NCBI RefSeq assembly: GCF_000763375.1
Contig: NZ_JPSY01000004.1
Location: forward strand, 124,001 to 188,000
DNA: 64,000 nucleotides
Source: Microbacterium profundi
GTDB lineage: Bacteria > Actinomycetota > Actinomycetes > Actinomycetales > Microbacteriaceae
Direction: 5' to 3'
Part shown: in pieces, positions 26,513-36,030 of the stretch
Layout of the letters: each line of letters opens with the position of its first letter
Position numbering within the stretch: the first letter of the stretch is position 1
Program-made: the position numbers and the translations under genes
Notes under the pieces: generated by a model
Database searches by the model: none
The model's input: the letters and a program-made list of their open reading frames with translations, nothing else
Told to the model about the DNA's origin: nothing

Positions 26513-28291
26513 ATGACGACACGAGCCACCCGCGGCCCCCGGCGCCGCACCGTCGTCGCCCTGGCGGTCATACTCGCCGTGCTCTCGGCATTCGTCGTCC
26601 GCCTCGTCGACATCCAGGTCGTCAGTGCGAACGAGCACGTCGAGGACTCCCTGCAAGTCGGGAAGCTCGGCTCGACGGTGACACTGCCGGGCAACCGCGG
26701 TTCGATCGTCGATGCGAACGGCACGGTGCTGGCATCCAGTGTCACCGTGTACGACGCGCAGCTCGACCCGATGCTGATCGCGTCGCTCGAGGACGATGAG
26801 GACGACCCGCCGAAGACGTCCTGGAGCGAGGCGGCTGACATGATCGCGGCGATCACCGGGCAGGATGCAGACGATCTGCGTGCCGGTGTCGCAGCCACAC
26901 TCGAGAGCGATCCTGCGTCGCGCTACCTGCCGCTGAAGAAGGGGCTCAGCACCGAGAAGTTCCTCGAACTGCGCGATCTCGGTCTGGTCTACCTCGACAT
27001 GCTGCCGCGCGAGACGCGCGTGTATCCGAACGGCGCGGTCGCCGGAAACATCATCGGATACGTCGACAGCGCCGGCGTCGGCCAGTCGGGCGTGGAGCAG
27101 CTCGAGAAGCAGTGCCTCTCGCCGGTGAACGGCGAGCGCACGTATCTTCGCGGCAAGGACGGCAACATCATCCCCGGCAGTGATCGGACGGTCGCGGCAG
27201 AGAACGGCGGATCGGTGCAGCTGACGATCAACAGCGACCTGCAGTGGTACCTGACGCAGATGATCTCGGAAGAAGCGCAGAAGATGGGCGCGAAGGCAGG
27301 CACCGTCACCGTGGTGGAGGTGAAGACGGGCAAGATCCGGGCGGCAGCCGAATGGCCCGCCATGGATCCGAACGACCTCAACTCCTCCTCACCCGAGGAC
27401 TGGGGCACGCGAGTCTTCGGATCTTGGTTCGAGCCCGGTTCGACGTTCAAAGCCGTCACGGCCGCTGCAGTGCTCGACGCCGGCGCTGCCGACTTGAACA
27501 CAACCGTCTCAGCGAACGGGCGCGAAACATTCCCGAACGGCGCGGTCATCAATGACCCGTTCCGGCACGACACCTACCAGTACCGGCTCGCCGGGGCATT
27601 GATCGACTCGTCGAACGTCGCGCTGTCGAAGTTCGGCACGTTGATCGACGCACAGACGCGATACGACTACATACAGAAGTTCGGATTCGGGCAGGAGACC
27701 ATCGGATTCCCTCGAGAGAACCCCGGTCTCGTGCATCCCGCGAACGCGTGGGACAGCCAGACGCTCTACACGACCACCTTCGGCCAGGCGCTCACGGTCA
27801 CCGCACCTCAGGTCGCCGGTGCCTATCAGGCGATCGCCAACGGCGGCGAGAAGATCGATCTGTCGCTGATCGAGTCCTGCACTCTGGACGACGGCACCGT
27901 GGTGGATCCGGAAGCGCCCAAGCGCGAGCAGGTCGTCTCCGAACAGACCGCGGCCGAGGTGTCGCGCATACTCGAGAACGTCTCGGTGCAGGGTGGGCTG
28001 AGCCAGCAGATCGAGGTTCCCGGCTACCGTGTCGCGAGCAAGACCGGTACCGCGCAGAAGGCGGATGCTGGTGGGTACATCGCCGGGAAGTACTTCACCA
28101 GCATGGTCGGCTTCGCGCCCGTCGACGATCCCCAGTACGTGGTGGTGGTCACGCTCGATGAGCCGACTAAGGTTGTATCGTCCGCAGCCACGGCATCCGC
28201 CTTCCAGCAGTCGATGACGCAGGTGCTGAAGACCTACCGTGTCTCGCCCTCGACCGTCCCGATGGACGAGCTGCTTCCCAAATTCGAATAG
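26513..28291 (+). CDS. ftsI: Septal peptidoglycan transpeptidase (class B PBP)
   Basis: 592 residues: a short cytoplasmic tail, one membrane anchor (about 11-32), a PBP dimer domain and a transpeptidase domain. Catalytic motifs are intact: S310-x-x-K in EPGSTFK, S366-S367-N368, and KTG at 510-512 (ASKTGTAQK). It cross-links septal peptidoglycan together with FtsW. It follows ftsL by 20 nt. The next gene is murF after 28 nt; the murE gene usual here is absent. As this genus has group B cross-linking, the enzyme must accept non-standard stem peptides (inference). Confidence 0.95.
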   Translation: MTTRATRGPRRRTVVALAVILAVLSAFVVRLVDIQVVSANEHVEDSLQVGKLGSTVTLPGNRGSIVDANGTVLASSVTVYDAQLDPMLIASLEDDEDDPPKTSWSEAADMIAAITGQDADDLRAGVAATLESDPASRYLPLKKGLSTEKFLELRDLGLVYLDMLPRETRVYPNGAVAGNIIGYVDSAGVGQSGVEQLEKQCLSPVNGERTYLRGKDGNIIPGSDRTVAAENGGSVQLTINSDLQWYLTQMISEEAQKMGAKAGTVTVVEVKTGKIRAAAEWPAMDPNDLNSSSPEDWGTRVFGSWFEPGSTFKAVTAAAVLDAGAADLNTTVSANGRETFPNGAVINDPFRHDTYQYRLAGALIDSSNVALSKFGTLIDAQTRYDYIQKFGFGQETIGFPRENPGLVHPANAWDSQTLYTTTFGQALTVTAPQVAGAYQAIANGGEKIDLSLIESCTLDDGTVVDPEAPKREQVVSEQTAAEVSRILENVSVQGGLSQQIEVPGYRVASKTGTAQKADAGGYIAGKYFTSMVGFAPVDDPQYVVVVTLDEPTKVVSSAATASAFQQSMTQVLKTYRVSPSTVPMDELLPKFE

Positions 28292-28319
28292 CCGGCACTG
28301 AGCCGCGCATGGAGATTTC

Positions 28320-29732
28320 ATGATCGCCCTGACGCTTGCCGAGATCGCCGCAATCACCGATGGCGACTTGCGTCTCGTAGACCCCGACATCTCGGAGACC
28401 ACTGTGTCCGGTGTCGTCGACACCGACTCGAGGAACATGACCCCGGGCGGTGTCTTCATCGCCAAGCCCGGAGCAGAGACCGACGGGCATCGCTTCGTCG
28501 CCGCGGCCGTGACAGGCGGAGCGTCGGTGGCGGTCGTCGAGCACATCGTCGACGCCCAGGTGTCGCAAGTGGTCGTGAAGGATGCCGTCACCGCTCTCGC
28601 CGACCTCGCACGCGCCGTCGTCGCGCGCGTGCGCGCCGAAGGACAGCTGAAGATCGTCGGCATCACCGGGTCGAACGGCAAGACGACCACCAAGAACCTG
28701 CTCGCCCGCATCCTCGAGGACGAAGGCGAGACGATCTCTCCGATCAACTCGTACAACAACGAGGTCGGTGCCCCGGTCACGATGCTCCGCGTCACGGACA
28801 GCACCCGTTACCTCGTCAGCGAGTTCGGCGCCGCCGGCCCGGGCAGCATCGCCCACCTCGCGGGTCTCGTCGAGCCCGACATCGCCATCGTGCTCATGGT
28901 CGGCATGGCGCATGCCGGCGGTTTCGGCGGCATCGAGGAGACGGCCAGGGCCAAGGCCGAGCTCATCGCAGCCTCGCGCCCCGGCGGCACTGCCGTGCTG
29001 AACATCGACGACTCCCGAGTCGCAGCCATGCGCGATGCCGCCACGGCGCACGACATGCACATCGTCGGCTTCGGGCAGGACGGCTCGGCAGACGTGCGCG
29101 CGAGTGACGTGCAGGTCGCCGCCGACGGCACCAGAGCGGTGATCACCACGGCAGACGCGACTCTGCCTCTGCACCTGAAGGTGCTCGGCGCGCACCACAT
29201 CACCAACGCACTCGCGGCGATCGCGGCCGCGGGCGTTCTCGGGGTGCCCCTCGCCGATGCGATCGCCAGGATCGAGACCGTCCAGGTCGCGGAGCGGTGG
29301 CGCATGCAGCCGCTCGGCAACGACCGGGTGCGCATCATCAACGACGCCTACAACGCCAGCCCCGACTCCATGGCCGCAGCCCTGCGCACTCTCGCGCAGA
29401 TCACCGGCCCCGACGAGCGCACCGTCGCCGTGCTCGGCGCGATGAGCGAACTCGGCGAGAGCGCAGGGGAGGAGCACGACAGGATCGGACTGCTCGCCGT
29501 GCGCCTGAACATCCGACGCATCGTCGTGGTCGGACCTGAGGCGCGCCGCCTCTACCTCTCCGTCGTCGGCGAGGGGTCCTGGGACAGCGAAGCCGTGCAC
29601 CTTCCCGACCAGGATGCCGCCTACGAATACCTGCGCACAGAGCTCCGCGACGGAGACCGTGTGCTCGTGAAATCATCCAATTCCGTGGGCCTTCGGCATC
29701 TCGGCGATCGTCTGGGAGAATTGTTCTCGTGA
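28320..29732 (+). CDS. murF: UDP-N-acetylmuramoyl-tripeptide:D-Ala-D-Ala ligase
   Basis: 470 residues. Mur ligase ATP-loop GSNGKTTTK near 119-127, NSYNNEVGAP as in MurF rather than MurE, and DAYNASPDSM in the central domain. It adds D-Ala-D-Ala to the UDP-MurNAc tripeptide in the cytoplasm. GGAG precedes the ATG by 7 nt. It directly follows ftsI and its stop overlaps the mraY start by 4 nt. The absence of murE between ftsI and murF is unusual for actinobacteria. Confidence 0.96.
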   Translation: MIALTLAEIAAITDGDLRLVDPDISETTVSGVVDTDSRNMTPGGVFIAKPGAETDGHRFVAAAVTGGASVAVVEHIVDAQVSQVVVKDAVTALADLARAVVARVRAEGQLKIVGITGSNGKTTTKNLLARILEDEGETISPINSYNNEVGAPVTMLRVTDSTRYLVSEFGAAGPGSIAHLAGLVEPDIAIVLMVGMAHAGGFGGIEETARAKAELIAASRPGGTAVLNIDDSRVAAMRDAATAHDMHIVGFGQDGSADVRASDVQVAADGTRAVITTADATLPLHLKVLGAHHITNALAAIAAAGVLGVPLADAIARIETVQVAERWRMQPLGNDRVRIINDAYNASPDSMAAALRTLAQITGPDERTVAVLGAMSELGESAGEEHDRIGLLAVRLNIRRIVVVGPEARRLYLSVVGEGSWDSEAVHLPDQDAAYEYLRTELRDGDRVLVKSSNSVGLRHLGDRLGELFS

Positions 29733-30844
29733 GATCACTCCTCATGGCGGCTGCGATTTCGCTCGCCTTCACCCTGTTCCTGACTCCCGTCTTCCTCCGG
29801 CTGTTCCGCCGGTGGGGCTGGGGACAGGTGATCCGCACACCGGAAGACATCGCGAATCCGAGCCACAGCGCCAAACGCGGCACGCCGACCATGGGCGGTC
29901 TCATCTTCATCGTCGGCACGATCGTCGGCTACTTCGTCGGGGTCTACGCCGGTGGCAGCGAGCCCGCGCTTTCCGCGATCCTCGTGCTCTGGCTCATGAT
30001 CGGCTTCGGCGCCGTCGGCTTCATCGACGACTACATGAAGGTGAAGTCCCAGCGCAGTCTCGGCCTCTCGGGCTGGCGCAAGGTGATCGGCCAGCTCGTC
30101 GTGATGATCCCGTTCGGGGTGGTCGCACTGAACTTCCCCAACCAGTTCGGCCAGACGCCCGCGAGCGGCTACGTCTCGCTGTTCCGCGACATCACCTGGC
30201 TGAACCTGTTCGGCTTCGGTGTCATCATCGGCTGGATCGTCTACCTGATCTGGATCGCCGTGATCGGCATCGCCACGTCCAACAGCGTGAACCTCACCGA
30301 CGGTCTCGACGGTCTCGCATCCGGTGCCGGCGTGTTCGTCGTCGGCGCATACAGCCTGATCGCCTTCTGGCAGTTCAAGCAGTCCTGCGCGAGCATAGGA
30401 GTCGACCCCGGCGCGCTCGACGCCTGCTACGAGGTGCGAGATCCGTTCAGCCTCGCGATCGTCTCCGCGTCGTTCGCAGCCGGGCTCATCGGATTCCTCT
30501 GGTGGAACGCGCCCAAGGCCAAGGTCTTCATGGGCGACGTCGGCTCGATGGCGATCGGCGGCGTCATCACCGCGATGGCGATCCTCACCCGCACCGAGCT
30601 GCTGCTGTTCGTGATCGCCGGCGTGTTCGTCCTGTCGTCAGGATCCGTCATCCTCCAGCGGCTGTACTTCAAGATCACGCGAGGCAAGCGACTGTTCCTG
30701 ATGAGCCCGTTCCACCATCACCTCGAGATGCGCGGCTGGTCGGAGACGACGATCGTCGTACGTTTGTGGATCATCGCCGGCCTGCTCGCGGTATCCGCGG
30801 TCGGTCTGTTCTACGTCGAGTGGCTCACCGGAGTCGACGGATGA
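29729..30844 (+). CDS. mraY: Phospho-N-acetylmuramoyl-pentapeptide transferase
   Basis: 371 residues from a GTG overlapping murF. About ten membrane helices. Conserved elements include KRGTPTMGG near 50-58, the D-D-Y-x-K segment (FIDDYMKVK), NSVNLTDGLDGLASG, and a late FHHHLE-type motif (PFHHHLEMRGWSE). It links the UDP-MurNAc pentapeptide to undecaprenyl phosphate, making lipid I. It overlaps murD by 4 nt (ATGA). Confidence 0.97.
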   Translation: MRSLLMAAAISLAFTLFLTPVFLRLFRRWGWGQVIRTPEDIANPSHSAKRGTPTMGGLIFIVGTIVGYFVGVYAGGSEPALSAILVLWLMIGFGAVGFIDDYMKVKSQRSLGLSGWRKVIGQLVVMIPFGVVALNFPNQFGQTPASGYVSLFRDITWLNLFGFGVIIGWIVYLIWIAVIGIATSNSVNLTDGLDGLASGAGVFVVGAYSLIAFWQFKQSCASIGVDPGALDACYEVRDPFSLAIVSASFAAGLIGFLWWNAPKAKVFMGDVGSMAIGGVITAMAILTRTELLLFVIAGVFVLSSGSVILQRLYFKITRGKRLFLMSPFHHHLEMRGWSETTIVVRLWIIAGLLAVSAVGLFYVEWLTGVDG

Positions 30845-32376
30845 GCACCGCTCGTCTTGATGCGCTGACCAGCTGGCATGCCGATTGGAAGGGGCTGCGC
30901 GTCGCGGTGCTCGGCCTGTCGGTGACGGGATTCTCGGCAGCCGACACACTCGCCGAGCTCGGTGCCGAGGTGCTCGTGCTCTCGGAATCCGCCGCAGAGG
31001 AGTACGAACGCCTCATCCCCGTGATCGGCGCCCGTCTCGAACTCGGCGCACTCGACGAGGTGCCGCAGTCTCTGCGCGACTTCGATCCAGAGGTCATCGT
31101 CGCCTCTCCCGGCTTCTCGCCGTCGCATCCGATCATCCGCTGGGCACAGGATGCCGGCATCGCTGTGTGGGGCGACATCGAGCTCGCCTGGCGGGTCCGC
31201 GACAAAGTCGTGCGCGCCGATGGGACCCCGGCGCAGTGGGTGCTGATCACCGGCACGAACGGCAAGACCACGACCACTCAGCTCACCGCGACGATGCTCG
31301 TCGAGGGCGGCCTGCGCGCCGCTCCGTGCGGCAACATCGGCATCCCGGTGCTGGATGCCGTCCGCGACCCTGCGGGCTTCGACGTCCTCGTGGTCGAACT
31401 CTCCAGCCACCAGCTCTGGTACATCGGTCAGAGCAGCGGCGCGGGTGCCCTCGTGCCGTACGCGTCCGTCTGCCTGAACCTCGCAGACGATCATCTCGTG
31501 TGGCACGGTAGCGCAACGGCCTATCGCGACGCGAAGGCCCACGTCTACCGGAACACCCGAGTAGCCTGCGTGTACAACAAGGCCGATGAGGCGACGCGCA
31601 TCATGGTCGAGGACGCAGAGGTCATCGAAGGGGCGAGGGCGATCGGATTCGACCTCGGGGTGCCTGGTCCGAGCGATCTCGGCGTGGTCGACGGCATCCT
31701 GGCCGACCGCGCATTCCACGAGGACCGCGCACACAGCGCCCTCGAGCTCACCACGGTCGAAGACCTCGCCGACGCAGGGCTCGCTGCGCCCCATATCGTG
31801 CAGAACATCCTGGCAGCCAGCGCACTCGCCCGGTCGCTCGGCACTGCTCCGGAGGCGATCAAGCGCGCTCTGCAGACGTTCCGTCTCGACGAGCATCGCA
31901 TCCAGGTCATCGCCCGCCATGCCGGCATCACCTGGGTCGACGACTCCAAGGCGACCAACCCGCATGCTGCGGCCTCTTCGCTGCGTGCATACCCCGGCGC
32001 GATCTGGGTCGTCGGCGGTGATCTCAAGGGCGTGGATCTGTCGGAGCTCGTCGCGGATGCCGGCAGGACCGCCGGCGCGGCGCTCGTGATCGGCGTCGAC
32101 CGCGGTGAGGTCGTCGCGGCATTCGGGCGACACGCGCCCGCGGTGCCGGTGATCGAGGTGGTTACTGGCGAGACTGAAGATGTCATGACCCGTGTGGTGG
32201 AACTCGCCGCAGGGATCGCCGATGACGGGGGAACGGTTCTACTGGCTCCTGCCGCGGCATCCTTCGACCAGTTCACGAGCTACGCGGATCGCGGCCACCG
32301 TTTCGCCGACGCGGTGCGCAAGTGGATCGACCGGGGGAGCGCCGATGACGCAGGTGGCCCGCCCGCGGCGCGCTGA
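30841..32376 (+). CDS. murD: UDP-N-acetylmuramoyl-L-alanine:D-glutamate ligase
   Basis: 511 residues from the ATG at 30841, at the ATGA overlap with mraY; the much longer open frame reaching back to 29812 is only a shadow of mraY. N-terminal UDP-binding fold (VAVLGLSVTGFSAADTL), ATP loop TGTNGKTTTTQL, and late DDSKATNPHAA typical of MurD. It adds D-Glu to UDP-MurNAc-L-Ala. In group B peptidoglycan, D-Glu is also the branching point of the cross-bridge (known for the genus). The murD tail overlaps the ftsW start by 32 nt. Confidence 0.96.
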   Translation: MSTARLDALTSWHADWKGLRVAVLGLSVTGFSAADTLAELGAEVLVLSESAAEEYERLIPVIGARLELGALDEVPQSLRDFDPEVIVASPGFSPSHPIIRWAQDAGIAVWGDIELAWRVRDKVVRADGTPAQWVLITGTNGKTTTTQLTATMLVEGGLRAAPCGNIGIPVLDAVRDPAGFDVLVVELSSHQLWYIGQSSGAGALVPYASVCLNLADDHLVWHGSATAYRDAKAHVYRNTRVACVYNKADEATRIMVEDAEVIEGARAIGFDLGVPGPSDLGVVDGILADRAFHEDRAHSALELTTVEDLADAGLAAPHIVQNILAASALARSLGTAPEAIKRALQTFRLDEHRIQVIARHAGITWVDDSKATNPHAAASSLRAYPGAIWVVGGDLKGVDLSELVADAGRTAGAALVIGVDRGEVVAAFGRHAPAVPVIEVVTGETEDVMTRVVELAAGIADDGGTVLLAPAAASFDQFTSYADRGHRFADAVRKWIDRGSADDAGGPPAAR

Positions 32377-33538
32377 CGCGGGGCAGCCCGGCAGGGGACT
32401 GGCGGCGCGTGTCTCCCTGGGGCGCATCTTCACACCGCCGTCGAACGAATTCCTTCTCATCGCATCCACGGCGCTCCTGCTGACCGTGTTCGGGATCATC
32501 ATGGTGATCTCGGCCACGAGCGCCACGGAGACCGGCGTCATGGACACGGCGATCAAGCAGGCGATGTTCGCTGCCATCGGGATCCCGCTGATGTTCCTGG
32601 TCAGCCGCCTCCCGATCCGTTTTCTCAAGCGGATGGCCTGGCCTGCGCTCATCCTCTCCACCATGGTGCAGCTGCTGGTGTTCATCCCCGGCATCGGTGT
32701 GAACAGCGACGGCAACCAGAACTGGATCCGCATCGCCGGATTCTCGATGCAGCCCTCGGAATTCCTCAAGCTCGCGCTCGCGCTGTGGGTCGCATACGTG
32801 CTGCTGCGCAAACGTGCGCTACTCGGCATCTGGCAGCACGTCTTCATCCCCGTGATCCCGGTCGCTGTGCTCGTGATCGGCACGGTGATGGCCGGGCGCG
32901 ACCTCGGCACCGCGATGGTGCTCGTGCTCATCCTGCTCGGCTGCCTTTTCTTCGCTGGCGTCAAGCTGCGGCTGTTCATCATCCCCGTGCTGCTCGGCGT
33001 CGTCGGGGTGATCGCCCTGGCCGTCCTGAGCCCTGACCGCATGCGGCGAATCACAGCCGTGTGCACCGACATGAGCAACTACGAGAACGACTGCTACCAG
33101 TCGATCCATGCCGTCTGGGGCATGGCGAACGGCGGGATCTTCGGTCTCGGCCTCGGCAACTCGCAGGAGAAGTACGGATGGCTTCCGGCTGCCGCGAACG
33201 ACTTCATCTTCGCGATCGTCGGAGAAGAACTCGGACTCATCGGGTGCCTCGTCGTCCTCGGACTGTTCACGTTCTTCGCAGTCGGCGCGTTCCACATCAT
33301 CCGCAAGACGACAGACCCGTTCATCCGCGTCGCAGCCGGCGGCATCACGGTGTGGGTGCTCGGTCAGGCGCTGATCAACATCGGCGTCGTGATCGGTGTC
33401 TTCCCCGTCATGGGCGTGCCTCTCCCGTTCATGTCGCAGGGCGGCACCGCGCTTCTCGCTGTGCTGCTGGCCTGCGGTGTGCTGCTGGCCTTCGCTCGCA
33501 CGATCCCCGCATCTCCGCGGGATAAAGTCACCAGGTGA
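32345..33538 (+). CDS. ftsW: SEDS peptidoglycan glycosyltransferase FtsW
   Basis: 397 residues from the ATG at 32345, with GGGGAG 7 nt upstream inside murD. About ten membrane helices; SEDS signatures include NSDGNQNWIRIAGFSMQPSE-type loop, LIGCLVVLGLF and the C-terminal PFMSQGGTALLA. It polymerises lipid II into septal glycan strands with FtsI. It overlaps murD by 32 nt and murG by 4 nt, so translation of the three is coupled. Confidence 0.96.
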   Translation: MTQVARPRRADAGQPGRGLAARVSLGRIFTPPSNEFLLIASTALLLTVFGIIMVISATSATETGVMDTAIKQAMFAAIGIPLMFLVSRLPIRFLKRMAWPALILSTMVQLLVFIPGIGVNSDGNQNWIRIAGFSMQPSEFLKLALALWVAYVLLRKRALLGIWQHVFIPVIPVAVLVIGTVMAGRDLGTAMVLVLILLGCLFFAGVKLRLFIIPVLLGVVGVIALAVLSPDRMRRITAVCTDMSNYENDCYQSIHAVWGMANGGIFGLGLGNSQEKYGWLPAAANDFIFAIVGEELGLIGCLVVLGLFTFFAVGAFHIIRKTTDPFIRVAAGGITVWVLGQALINIGVVIGVFPVMGVPLPFMSQGGTALLAVLLACGVLLAFARTIPASPRDKVTR

Positions 33539-34614
33539 CCACGTACCTCCTCGGCGGCGGCGGCACCGCCGGCCACGTCAATCCGCTGCTCGCCGTCGCC
33601 GATTCACTGCGTGAGCGCGAACCCGAGTCGCTCGTGCTCGTGCTCGGTACGAAGGAGGGGCTGGAGGCGCGACTCGTCCCGGAACGCGGCTACGAACTGC
33701 TGATCGTCGACAAGGTGCCGTTCCCCCGTCGACCCAACAGGCAGGCTGCAGCGTTCCCCGCCCGGTTCGTGAAGGCGATCGCGCAGGTGCGCGCGCACAT
33801 CCGTGAACACCGGGCCGATGTCGTCGTCGGCTTCGGCGGCTATGCCTCGGCGCCCGCGTACATCGCCGCACGCCGTGAGAAGGTGCCGTTCGTCGTGCAC
33901 GAGGCCAATGCCAGGCCGGGGCTGGCGAACGTGCTCGGCGCGCGGTGGGCGGCCGGAATCGGTGTCGCATTCGAAGGCACTCCGCTGAAGCGCAGCCAAG
34001 TGGTCGGCATGCCCTTGCGTCACGAGATCGTCGATCTCGACCGTGCGGCGATGCGCACCGAAGCCGCGGAGCATTTCGGGATGGATGCGGCGCAGCCGGT
34101 GCTGCTGGTCTTCGGAGGCTCGCTCGGCGCGCTGCGTCTGAACGAGGCGTTCGCCGACTCCTGGCGCGATGTGCTCGCAGAGGGGTGGCAGCTGCTGCAC
34201 GTGACGGGGGAGCGCAGCGACCTCGTCGATCCGCATGCACCCGGCTACGTCATGCGCCGCTACGTCGACCGGATGGATCTGGCGTTCGCCCTGTCCGATC
34301 TGATCGTCTCCCGCGCCGGCTCAGCCACTGTGAGCGAGGTCAGCGCGCTCGGCATCCCTGCCGTGTACGTGCCGTACGCGGTCGGAAACGGAGAGCAGCG
34401 GCTCAACGCCGCCTCCGCCGTCGCCGCGGGAGCCGCGATCCTGCTGGAGGACGGCAGCTTCACGGGTGACACAGTGCGCGACACCGTCGTGCCGCTGATG
34501 GCGGATCGCGAGCGCATCGACCGGATGGCGCGCGCGGCAGAGCATGTCGGCACGCGCACCGGCACCGAGAACGTCGTCGCGATGATCGACCGCGCCCTCA
34601 GTGCCGCGAATTAG
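33535..34614 (+). CDS. murG: UDP-GlcNAc:lipid I N-acetylglucosaminyltransferase
   Basis: 359 residues. The N-terminal GGGGTAGHVNPLLAVAD is the glycan-binding G-loop of MurG, and the second domain has GGSLGALRLN and SRAGSATVSEVSALG. It adds GlcNAc to lipid I on the inner face of the membrane. The GTG start overlaps the ftsW stop, and a TAAAGT box lies 6 nt before it, so an internal leaderless promoter may add to read-through from upstream. Confidence 0.97.
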   Translation: MTTYLLGGGGTAGHVNPLLAVADSLREREPESLVLVLGTKEGLEARLVPERGYELLIVDKVPFPRRPNRQAAAFPARFVKAIAQVRAHIREHRADVVVGFGGYASAPAYIAARREKVPFVVHEANARPGLANVLGARWAAGIGVAFEGTPLKRSQVVGMPLRHEIVDLDRAAMRTEAAEHFGMDAAQPVLLVFGGSLGALRLNEAFADSWRDVLAEGWQLLHVTGERSDLVDPHAPGYVMRRYVDRMDLAFALSDLIVSRAGSATVSEVSALGIPAVYVPYAVGNGEQRLNAASAVAAGAAILLEDGSFTGDTVRDTVVPLMADRERIDRMARAAEHVGTRTGTENVVAMIDRALSAAN

Positions 34615-34626
34615 GATGGACAGGAC

Positions 34627-36027
34627 ATGATCAGACCTGACCTCTCCCTTCCGATCCCCGAGACCATCACCGCCGCCCACTTCATCGGGATCGGCGGATC
34701 CGGGATGAGCGGCCTGGCGAAGATGTTCCTGGATGCCGGCATCCGCGTGTCCGGATCCGATCGGGCCGACAGCGACGCGCTGCGCTCGCTCGCAGTCGCC
34801 GGCGCCACCGTGCACGTCGGCCACGACGCGTCCCACATCGGCGATGCCGACACCGTCGTGCACACCGGCGCGATCTGGCCGGAGAATCCCGAGTTCGTCA
34901 CCGCCAAGGAGCGCGGTCTGCACGTGATCCACCGCTCGCAGGCGCTGCACTGGCTCATCGGCGGGCGCCGGCTGGTCTCCGTCGCCGGCGCGCACGGCAA
35001 GACGACCTCGACCGGGATGATCGTCACGGCGCTGCAGGCGCTGGGCACGGATGCGAACTTCGTCAACGGCGGCGTGATCGAGCAGTTGGGCACATCCAGC
35101 GCGTCGGGCGCCGATGACCTCTTCGTCGTCGAGGCCGATGAATCCGACGGCACCTTCCTGCTGTACGACACCGCGATCGCCCTGATAACGAACGTCGACC
35201 CCGACCACCTCGACCACTACGGGTCGGATGACGCGTTCCACGACGCATTCGTCCGCTTCGCCGACCGTGCGAGCGAGGCGGTCGTGATCTCCAGTGACGA
35301 CCCTGGCGCGCTGCGCGTGAAGGCCGGGCTCTCTCATCCGAACGTGATCAGCTTCGGCGTCGCACCCGATGCCGACGTCCGGCTGACGGACATCTCCGTC
35401 GCAGGACCCGTGGCCGCGACCATCACGCACGATGCGCGCAGCGTGCGCCTGCAGCTCGTTGTTCCCGGCGAGCACAACGTGATCAACGCCGCGGGTGCAG
35501 TGGCCGTGCTCCTGACTCTCGGTCATGATCTCGCCGATGCGGTGCGCGCGGTAGAGGGCTTCGCCGGCACGGTGCGCCGATTCGAGCTGCACGGCGTCGA
35601 GCGCGGTGTGAGCGTGTTCGACGACTACGCGCATCACCCCACCGAGGTCAGGGCCGCGCTCGAGGCGGCGCGCAGCGTCGTCGGCGACGGGCGGATCATC
35701 GCCATCCAGCAGCCGCACACGTATTCGCGTACTCAGCACATGTACCGCGAGTTCGCGGAGGTGCTCGAGACCTACGCCGACCACACGGTGATGCTCGACG
35801 TCTACGGCGCGCGGGAGGACCCGGTTCCCGGGGTCACCGGCGAACTCGTCAGCGACGCGTTCATCGACCAGGAGCGCGTTCACTACGTGGCCTCCTGGCA
35901 GGAGGCCGCCGACTACACGGCGACCGTCGCACGCGAGGGCGACTACGTCATCACGCTCGGGTGCGGAAACGTCTATCTGATGATCCCGCAGGTGCTCGAA
36001 TCGCTGCGGCGGACGACCGGAGCCTGA
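34627..36027 (+). CDS. murC: UDP-N-acetylmuramate:L-alanine ligase
   Basis: 466 residues. N-terminal [16 protein letters not shown] for UDP binding, ATP loop [12 protein letters not shown], and central DESDGTF segment. It starts stem peptide synthesis by adding L-Ala to UDP-MurNAc. It follows murG after 12 nt with GGACAGGAC before the ATG; a TAGGAT box in this spacer could be a weak internal promoter. Confidence 0.97.
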   Translation: MIRPDLSLPIPETITAAHFIGIGGSGMSGLAKMFLDAGIRVSGSDRADSDALRSLAVAGATVHVGHDASHIGDADTVVHTGAIWPENPEFVTAKERGLHVIHRSQALHWLIGGRRLVSVAGAHGKTTSTGMIVTALQALGTDANFVNGGVIEQLGTSSASGADDLFVVEADESDGTFLLYDTAIALITNVDPDHLDHYGSDDAFHDAFVRFADRASEAVVISSDDPGALRVKAGLSHPNVISFGVAPDADVRLTDISVAGPVAATITHDARSVRLQLVVPGEHNVINAAGAVAVLLTLGHDLADAVRAVEGFAGTVRRFELHGVERGVSVFDDYAHHPTEVRAALEAARSVVGDGRIIAIQQPHTYSRTQHMYREFAEVLETYADHTVMLDVYGAREDPVPGVTGELVSDAFIDQERVHYVASWQEAADYTATVAREGDYVITLGCGNVYLMIPQVLESLRRTTGA

Positions 36028-36030
36028 TCG

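Noticed and set aside
29812..30840. Upstream extension of the murD frame
   Set aside because: It overlaps all of mraY in another frame and has Arg-rich nonsense composition; murD starts at the ATGA overlap at 30841.
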